The notes under the pieces: generated by a model
The model's input: only the letters and a program-made list of their open reading frames with translations
Database searches by the model: none
Told to the model about the DNA's origin: nothing
Source of the DNA: Timonella sp031979385
GTDB taxonomy: Bacteria; Actinomycetota; Actinomycetes; Actinomycetales; Cellulomonadaceae
Direction: 5' to 3'
Assembly: GCA_031979385.1 (NCBI GenBank)
Contig: DALZEF010000004.1
Location: forward strand, 128,023 to 192,022
DNA: 64,000 nt
Program-made: the position numbers and the translations under genes
Shown here: positions 59,095 through 64,000 of the stretch, one piece after another
How the letters are laid out: every line of letters starts with the position of its first letter
Position numbering within the stretch: position 1 is the stretch's first letter

Positions 59095-60396
59095 GTGAAA
59101 ATCCTCGTACTCGGTTCCGGTGCCCGCGAGCACGCCATTGTCCATTCACTGAGCTCAGAGCAGACTGCGCAGGGCACCCTGGTTCACGAGATCCATGCGG
59201 CCCCGGGTAACCCCGGCATCGGCGAGGTGGCCACCTTGCATGCGATCGACGTCAACGATCCTGAAACGGTCGTGGCGCTCGCACAGGAACTGGTCGCGGA
59301 CTTGATTATGATCGGTCCCGAGGCTCCTCTGGTTGCCGGGGTTGCGGATGCGACCCGTGCTGCAGGCTTCCCAACGTTTGGCCCATCCGGCGAGGGTGCT
59401 CGACTCGAGGGTTCCAAGGCTTTCGCCAAGGAGGTCATGGAAGCAGCTGGTGTTCCAACCGCCAAGCCGTATGTCTGCACGAACCTTGATGAAGTGAACG
59501 TTGCATTTGATGACTTCGGTGCGCCGTACGTGGTCAAGGACGATGGCTTGGCCGCTGGTAAGGGCGTTGTGGTCACCTCGGATCGTGAGGTGGCTTTGGA
59601 GCATGCCCGTGAATGCTTCGACAACCGTGGCGAGGGTGGTCGGGTTGTCATCGAGGAGTATCTCGACGGCCCGGAAGTGTCGCTGTTTGTCGTGTCGGAC
59701 GGCGAGAACGTTCGCCCACTCGCTCCCGCCCAGGACTTCAAACGTGCGCTTAACAACGACGAAGGCCCGAACACCGGTGGTATGGGCGCATATTCGCCGC
59801 TTCCGTGGGCGCCGGAGGGATTGACCCAGGAGGTCATCGACACGATCGCGCAACCCACGATTGATGAGATGCGCCGCCGTGGCACCCCGTTCGCTGGAAT
59901 CTTGTACGTTGGTCTCGCACTGACCAGCAAGGGTACGCGCGTGGTTGAGTTTAACGCCCGGTTCGGTGACCCTGAGACGCAGGTCGTGTTGGCTCGCCTC
60001 AAGACCCCACTCTCGGCGCTACTGCTCGCTGCCGCACGCGGCGAACTCGCGGATTTCCCTGAACTCGAATGGCATCCGCAAACCGCGATCACAGTGGTCA
60101 TCGCCTCCGAGAACTACCCCAGCACCCCTGTCACCGGCGACCCAATCACGGGCATCGCCGAGGCGAATGCCCTGCAGGACGTTCACGTCCTTCACGCAGG
60201 AACCAAGATTGCCGACGACACCCTCGTATCCAGCGGCGGTCGCGTTCTGTCGGTGGTTGCGTTGGGCGATGACTTGGACGCTGCCCGAGCAAGCGTCTAC
60301 GCCGGTGTTGAGCAGATCAACCTGCGCGGTTCGCATCACCGCACCGACATCGCACTGAAGGCTGCGCGCGGCGAGATCACACCTGCGAACGCGTAA
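59095..60396 (+). CDS. purD: Phosphoribosylamine-glycine ligase
   Basis: 433 residues from GTG 59095; TAGAAT ends 6 bases before it and no ribosome site is present, so the start is probably leaderless. ATP-grasp enzyme that makes GAR, the second step of purine synthesis. MKILVLGSGAREHAI, IGPEAPLVAGVADATRAAG, GPSGEGARLEGSKAFAKEVM, DDGLAAGKGVVV, GPNTGGMGAYSPLP and EFNARFGDPETQVVL are the family's hallmarks. purC follows after 110 bases. Confidence 0.97.
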   Translation: MKILVLGSGAREHAIVHSLSSEQTAQGTLVHEIHAAPGNPGIGEVATLHAIDVNDPETVVALAQELVADLIMIGPEAPLVAGVADATRAAGFPTFGPSGEGARLEGSKAFAKEVMEAAGVPTAKPYVCTNLDEVNVAFDDFGAPYVVKDDGLAAGKGVVVTSDREVALEHARECFDNRGEGGRVVIEEYLDGPEVSLFVVSDGENVRPLAPAQDFKRALNNDEGPNTGGMGAYSPLPWAPEGLTQEVIDTIAQPTIDEMRRRGTPFAGILYVGLALTSKGTRVVEFNARFGDPETQVVLARLKTPLSALLLAAARGELADFPELEWHPQTAITVVIASENYPSTPVTGDPITGIAEANALQDVHVLHAGTKIADDTLVSSGGRVLSVVALGDDLDAARASVYAGVEQINLRGSHHRTDIALKAARGEITPANA

Positions 60397-60506
60397 CCCA
60401 GCGCGGCTGGGTGCCCCGGCCGAACGCACACACAACGTATGTGGTCGACGGGACGTAACCGGCTCGTCGGCAATGAACCTCACCGGTAATACACAAGGAG
60501 AAGCCG
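60397..60506 (+). promoter_or_regulatory. purD-purC intergenic region
   Basis: Hairpin ACCCAGC/GCTGGGT (60396-60412) begins on the purD stop codon. The CTCGTCG motif lies at 60461-60474; the 20 bases around it resemble those at 26222-26242 upstream of dcd. AAGGAG precedes the purC ATG. Confidence 0.5.
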
Positions 60507-61448
60507 ATGTCCGGACTGGACGTTACCACCGCTGACCTGCCTGGATGGAAGCACGCGTATTCGGGCAAGGTGCGTGACCTGTACGTGCCGGACACTGAGA
60601 CGCTCGGTGGAGCACACCCGTTGGGCGATGTGGTGCTGGTGGTCGCATCGGATCGGGTCAGCGCGTTCGACTACGTTCTCAGCCCCGGGATTCCGGGCAA
60701 GGGCAAGGTCCTCACCCAACTGAGTTTGTGGTGGTTTGACCAGTTCTCCGACATCGTGGGCAACCACGTTGTGTCTACTGAAGTGTCGTCATCGCCAACC
60801 GACGGGCTGGTCCCCGCCGAGGTCGATGGGCGGGCGATGATCTGCCGCCGCCTCGAGATGTTCCCCGTCGAATGCGTAGTACGCGGCTACCTGACCGGCT
60901 CCGGGCTTGTTGAGTACAACGCCAACGGAACCGTGTGCGGGGTTCCGCTGCCCGAAGGGCTGGAAGATGGATCGCGCCTTGAGGCGCCAATCTTCACCCC
61001 CGCCGCAAAGGCCGAGGTCGGCGAACACGATGAGAACATAACCTATGAGCAGGTCGCGGAACGTTTGGGTATGGCTGCTGCCGAGATTCTGCGGGATCTC
61101 ACGGTGCAGGTGTACGGCCGAGCGGAGGAAATCGCGCGAAATCGTGGGGTTATTCTCGCTGACACGAAGTTCGAGTTCGGGTCCGACCCTGAAACCGGTC
61201 AGATCCTACTTGGGGACGAAGTTCTGACACCTGACTCGTCGCGGTTCTGGGATCTGAAACTCTGGAAGCCGGGCGGTGCGCAAGCCAGCTTCGACAAACA
61301 GTACATTCGCGACTGGTTGGCCTCGCCGGAATCTGGATGGGACCGCACCGGAGAACCGCCAGCACTACCTGCCGAGGTCATCGTGGCAACCCAAGAGCGT
61401 TACATTGAGGCCTATACTCGCCTGACCGGTCAAGTCATCGAACTCTAG
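60507..61448 (+). CDS. purC: Phosphoribosylaminoimidazole-succinocarboxamide synthase
   Basis: 313 residues. Makes SAICAR from CAIR and aspartate with ATP. YSGKVRDLYVPD at the N-terminus, VVASDRVSAFDYVL, GKGKVLTQLSLWWF, VECVVRGYLTGSGLVEY and KFEFGSDPETGQILLGDEVLTPDSSRFW are typical of the long (about 300-residue) form. AAGGAG at good spacing. Follows purD in the same direction. Confidence 0.97.
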   Translation: MSGLDVTTADLPGWKHAYSGKVRDLYVPDTETLGGAHPLGDVVLVVASDRVSAFDYVLSPGIPGKGKVLTQLSLWWFDQFSDIVGNHVVSTEVSSSPTDGLVPAEVDGRAMICRRLEMFPVECVVRGYLTGSGLVEYNANGTVCGVPLPEGLEDGSRLEAPIFTPAAKAEVGEHDENITYEQVAERLGMAAAEILRDLTVQVYGRAEEIARNRGVILADTKFEFGSDPETGQILLGDEVLTPDSSRFWDLKLWKPGGAQASFDKQYIRDWLASPESGWDRTGEPPALPAEVIVATQERYIEAYTRLTGQVIEL

Positions 61449-61502
61449 CTGAAGTGACCCCGGCAAAGACAAGAGCTGCTGCGGTACTTATCTTTGTGTC
61501 AG

Positions 61503-61808
61503 CTAGAACGCGAAGGTAGCCACTAAGAAGGGTGTGGCTATGAGCAGCAGCGGGCTGGAAAGCGCCATGCCGCCAAGAGCCATGCCAACGACCGCTGGCC
61601 ACTCGTCTCTGGACTTACCCTGCCGGTAGACATTAAAACCGATGCTGATAGCAAGAATCGCGAAGATGACCGCCAACGGATAGTAGATCACCATCAGTAA
61701 AGCGGCGACTCCCCAACCAAGACTGGACCAGCCCCGGTCCTGGGATACCGGTTGCACGAGCACAGGAACGTGTGGTTGCGATTCGCGGGACGATTCGGCA
61801 TCGCTCAT
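61503..61808 (-). CDS. Small membrane protein (DUF4190-like)
   Basis: 101 residues from ATG 61808, AGGAA 5 bases upstream. A polar N-terminus of about 28 residues is followed by two membrane segments (WGVAALLMVIYYPLAVIFAI and GMALGGMALSSPLLLIATPF) separated by a short basic loop (NVYRQGKSRDEWP). The two-helix pattern resembles DUF4190. Function unknown. Lies between purC and purS in the opposite direction. Confidence 0.6.
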   Translation of the reverse strand: MSDAESSRESQPHVPVLVQPVSQDRGWSSLGWGVAALLMVIYYPLAVIFAILAISIGFNVYRQGKSRDEWPAVVGMALGGMALSSPLLLIATPFLVATFAF

Positions 61809-62112
61809 ATAAATTCCTAGGTCTCGAGTTCTAAAGGTTACGACCTACCTCAGCCGCCTGCGAATATGCTGGCTAGTGTGGAATGAGTGGGTGCGCTGTC
61901 AGGCACTGTCAATGTAGTCGGAGTGCGCGCAGATGCTCTCATGGTGAGCGAAACAAAACTCAAGTGTCCGGCTATCTAGCCGACTCGTCGCCAATCGGAA
62001 GAGTCTTTAACGATCCGTATCATGGGCGTGGCTTAGCACCAGAGCGCATCACAGATAGACTGGGGTCGCTACCCCTTTTCTAAAGGATTTCCTCGTACCA
62101 ACAGGAGTGCCC
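61809..62112 (+). promoter_or_regulatory. Promoter and leader of purSQ
   Basis: 304 bases between the divergent small membrane protein and purS. One CTCGTCG motif at 61982-61995, preceded by a short CGGCTA/TAGCCG hairpin (about 61969-61982). The purS ribosome site is AGGAG at 62103-62107. No gene seen. Confidence 0.4.
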
Positions 62113-62373
62113 GTGGGACGCGTAGTCGTCGACGTAATGCCAAAGCCCGAGATTCTGGACCCACAGGGAAAGGCCGTTGCAAACGCCCTCCCACGTCTCG
62201 GATTCGAAGGCTTTGTTTCAGTCCGCCAAGGTAAGCGTTTCGAGCTTGAGGTCGAGGGTGACGTCACCCCGGAAATCCTCGAAACCGCACGTAAAGCTGC
62301 AGAGACCGTCCTCTCAAACCCAGTCATTGAGGATGTTGTGTCAGTAAAGGACGCATCCGGAGAGGTTGCCTGA
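62113..62373 (+). CDS. purS: FGAM synthase subunit PurS
   Basis: 86 residues from GTG 62113; GTG 62107 is also in frame but overlaps the AGGAG ribosome site. VVVDVMPKPEILDPQGKAVA, then RLGFEGFVSVRQGKRFELEV and VLSNPVIEDV identify PurS. With PurQ and PurL it forms the formylglycinamidine synthase complex; PurS bridges the two others. Its stop overlaps the purQ ATG by one base (TGATG). Confidence 0.95.
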   Translation: MGRVVVDVMPKPEILDPQGKAVANALPRLGFEGFVSVRQGKRFELEVEGDVTPEILETARKAAETVLSNPVIEDVVSVKDASGEVA

Positions 62374-63086
62374 TGTCCGCAATAGCACAGGCCCGCATCG
62401 GTGTGATCACGTTCCCCGGAACGCTCGATGATCGTGATGCTGCCCGCGCCGTGCGCCTGGCTGGGGCGGAGGCAGTCTCGCTCTGGCATGCAGAAGCCGA
62501 CCTCAAGAACGTTGACGCCGTGGTGCTCCCCGGTGGGTTCTCCTACGGTGACTACCTACGTGCAGGAGCCATTGCGCGCTTCGCGCCAGTCATGGAGAAG
62601 GTTGTAGACGCAGCAAACGGCGGGCTTCCGGTACTCGGAATCTGCAACGGCTTCCAAGTCCTTACTGAGGTTCACCTGCTGCCAGGCTCAATGATCAAGA
62701 ATGATCACCGTTCCTTCATCTGCCGTGAGCAGACCCTGGTTGTGGAAAACAATGAAACAGCGTGGACCCGCAACTACGCAAAGGACCAGGAGATCATCAT
62801 TCCGCTCAAGAACCAGGACGGACAGTACGTCGCTGATGAGCACACCCTCGATGAACTTGAGGCCGAAGGCCGCGTTGCCTTCCGGTATAAGGGGTGGAAC
62901 CCCAACGGATCGCGCCGTAACATCGCTGGAATTACCAACGAACGCGGCAACGTCGTTGGCCTGATGCCGCACCCTGAGCATGCTGTCGAGGCAGGCTTCG
63001 GAGTGGATGACGGTGCGAGTGCTCGCGGTGGAGTCGACGGACTCGGTTTCTTCACCTCCGTACTGAGTGGACTCGTAAACGCTTAA
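62373..63086 (+). CDS. purQ: FGAM synthase subunit PurQ (glutaminase)
   Basis: 237 residues. Class I glutamine amidotransferase: GVITFPGTLDDRDAARAVRL, VVLPGGFSYGDYLRAGAIAR, VLGICNGFQVLTEVHLLPGS with the nucleophilic Cys, and MPHPEHAVE with the catalytic His-Glu. Supplies ammonia to PurL for FGAM formation. Overlaps purS. purL, normally the next gene in many Actinobacteria, is not here: a terminator and an acetyltransferase gene follow. Confidence 0.96.
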   Translation: MSAIAQARIGVITFPGTLDDRDAARAVRLAGAEAVSLWHAEADLKNVDAVVLPGGFSYGDYLRAGAIARFAPVMEKVVDAANGGLPVLGICNGFQVLTEVHLLPGSMIKNDHRSFICREQTLVVENNETAWTRNYAKDQEIIIPLKNQDGQYVADEHTLDELEAEGRVAFRYKGWNPNGSRRNIAGITNERGNVVGLMPHPEHAVEAGFGVDDGASARGGVDGLGFFTSVLSGLVNA

Positions 63087-63099
63087 GTTTCGTTTGATC

Positions 63100-63138
63100 A
63101 CTGGCCGGTACCGCCCTGCTGCGGTACCGGCCAGTTTT
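63100..63138 (+). terminator. Rho-independent terminator of purSQ
   Basis: Perfect 15-bp stem ACTGGCCGGTACCGC/GCGGTACCGGCCAGT with a 6-base loop, followed by TTTC. Confidence 0.9.
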
Positions 63139-63279
63139 CTTGGGGCTTGGGCTGGGTTGGTCGAGTCACAGTGGTTTTGTCTACTGCGCGGGCAAGATGT
63201 GTCCGTAAAATCTGTTGATGGCTTATGTATGGTCCTGCGGGGTGCGGACTACCGTCATCTTGGACAAGAGGAGTGTTCT

Positions 63280-63750
63280 GTGAAGATTCAAGAGGTCGAA
63301 TGGGAGAATCCTGATGCGGTTCAACTGCGCAACGAGCAAAGTGCCGATCTCTCCGCTCGCTATGACTCCCCGCTGACCTTGAACGAACCTGCTCCTGAAG
63401 GCCTCGTTTCCTTCTCTGTCATGCATGATGAGGAAGGCACTGCAGTTGGATGTGTGGCGTTGGTTGATCAGACTGGTGTCGAGGAGGTGTTCGGCCCCGG
63501 CCGGACAGTCGAGATGCGCAAGGTGTTCGTACGCCCCGAGTTCCGTGGTCGCGGACTTTCGCATCTGCTTGTCGACGAGGCTCACAGGATCGCGGTAGCG
63601 CATGGTTTTGACCAGGTGGTCTTGGTGTCAGGGAGCGGTCAACCAGAGTCGGTGGGTCTGTATAGGTCGCGTGGATATCAGGAACTCCCGCCGTACGGTA
63701 TCTACCAGCAGTTCGAGACGTCGCTGTTCTTCGTCTATCCGCTGGTCTAG
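63280..63750 (+). CDS. GNAT-family N-acetyltransferase
   Basis: 156 residues from GTG 63280 (AGAGGAG 6 bases upstream); 62 open codons upstream are not used because they run through the purSQ terminator region. EGTAVGCVALVDQTGV, EMRKVFVRPEFRGRGLSHLLVDEAHRIA is motif A with the acetyl-CoA-binding RxxGxG/A loop (RGRGLS), and VGLYRSRGYQELPPYGIY is motif B. Acetylates a small molecule or protein; target unknown. Confidence 0.88.
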   Translation: MKIQEVEWENPDAVQLRNEQSADLSARYDSPLTLNEPAPEGLVSFSVMHDEEGTAVGCVALVDQTGVEEVFGPGRTVEMRKVFVRPEFRGRGLSHLLVDEAHRIAVAHGFDQVVLVSGSGQPESVGLYRSRGYQELPPYGIYQQFETSLFFVYPLV

Positions 63751-63755
63751 ATCCT

Positions 63756-63922
63756 CCGGTGGTTTTGTCGTCGCCACCGGACCGTGAAATTGCATGAAAT
63801 CACGGCGTGGGGCAGCGAAAAGGTGTGTGCACGGTCACCGTTTTCGCGTTTGAAAAACTCGGTATAAAGCGCGTAGTATTTTAGATGTCGGCGAGACACT
63901 CCAGAAAATGGAAAGTCTCGCC
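63756..63922. terminator. Two hairpins after the acetyltransferase gene
   Basis: CCGGTGG/CCACCGG (63756-63762 and 63774-63780) directly follows the stop and is a plausible terminator. A second pair GGCGAGAC/GTCTCGCC (63890-63897 and 63915-63922) lies in AT-richer DNA, next to TTGAAA and TAGTAT hexamers (63850 and 63875 areas) that may be the promoter of a gene beyond the window. Confidence 0.5.
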
Positions 63923-64000
63923 TAAATCTTCTCCGATTCCCCGTTAAATTGTGGTTCAGATCGCAGTGGTGTGGTTTGCTTCGATAAGACGGTATGGAAT

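Overview
The window looks like a draft scaffold from a high-GC Gram-positive bacterium (Actinomycetales, plausibly an Actinomycetaceae relative of Trueperella or Arcanobacterium; the genus is inference). Supporting signs are HtaA haem-binding surface proteins, a mycobacterial-type dCTP deaminase, LppM, HmuO, a fused MrpA/B antiporter subunit, a CtaG/CopD fusion, a class II aldolase, a HAIR-type heat-shock operator, DtxR-type iron boxes and many apparently leaderless genes. A run of 100 N at 46210-46309 marks an assembly gap. I saw no tRNA, rRNA, CRISPR array, transposase or phage gene.

Layout. 0-2 kb: end of a C39-like peptidase gene and a lipoprotein. 2-7.7 kb (minus): moxR, DUF58, small membrane protein, two VWA proteins and a TPR membrane protein, tightly packed. 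7.8-10 kb: CopD/CtaG copper and oxidase-assembly fusion. 10-13.6 kb: small coiled-coil protein flanked by two near-identical palindromes, an APH(6)-like kinase, IclR regulator, a C26 glutamine amidotransferase and a TetR remnant. 13.7-18.2 kb: low-GC secreted pair, MazG-like protein, thioredoxin/NHL protein, HAD phosphatase. 18.3-19.9 kb: haem oxygenase and TetR with a compound operator region. 20.2-20.7 kb: gene-free cluster of DnaA boxes. 20.8-25.9 kb: DUF4395 protein, giant coiled-coil MMPL protein and its TetR. 26.2-35.1 kb: dcd, an unrecognised gene and the complete mrp antiporter operon. 35.1-40 kb: hydrolase/lppM pair and clpB. 40.2-43.9 kb: NlpC/P60 hydrolase under a c-di-AMP riboswitch, exonuclease III, alpha/beta hydrolase, SDR. 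44.3-48.5 kb: two HtaA-family genes, the first behind a DtxR box. 48.6-54.5 kb: pyrE, HAD-IIA phosphatase, SpoU methylase, a truncated and an intact copy of a secreted protein, fba, STAS protein. 54.9-63.8 kb: purA, desaturase, EamA/MarR divergent pair, purD, purC, DUF4190 protein, purSQ, GNAT.

How they fit together. Haem/iron is one theme: HtaA surface proteins would bind haem and HmuO would open it to free iron, both behind DtxR-like boxes. Purine and pyrimidine synthesis is a second (purA, D, C, S, Q, pyrE, dcd). Envelope and stress functions (Mrp, MoxR/VWA, MMPL, NlpC/P60, ClpB) make up much of the rest. The most unusual items are the DnaA-box cluster without dnaA, the paired palindromes around one small gene, the recurring intergenic CTCGTCG motif, the hmuO control region, and the tandem repeat hidden by the assembly gap.
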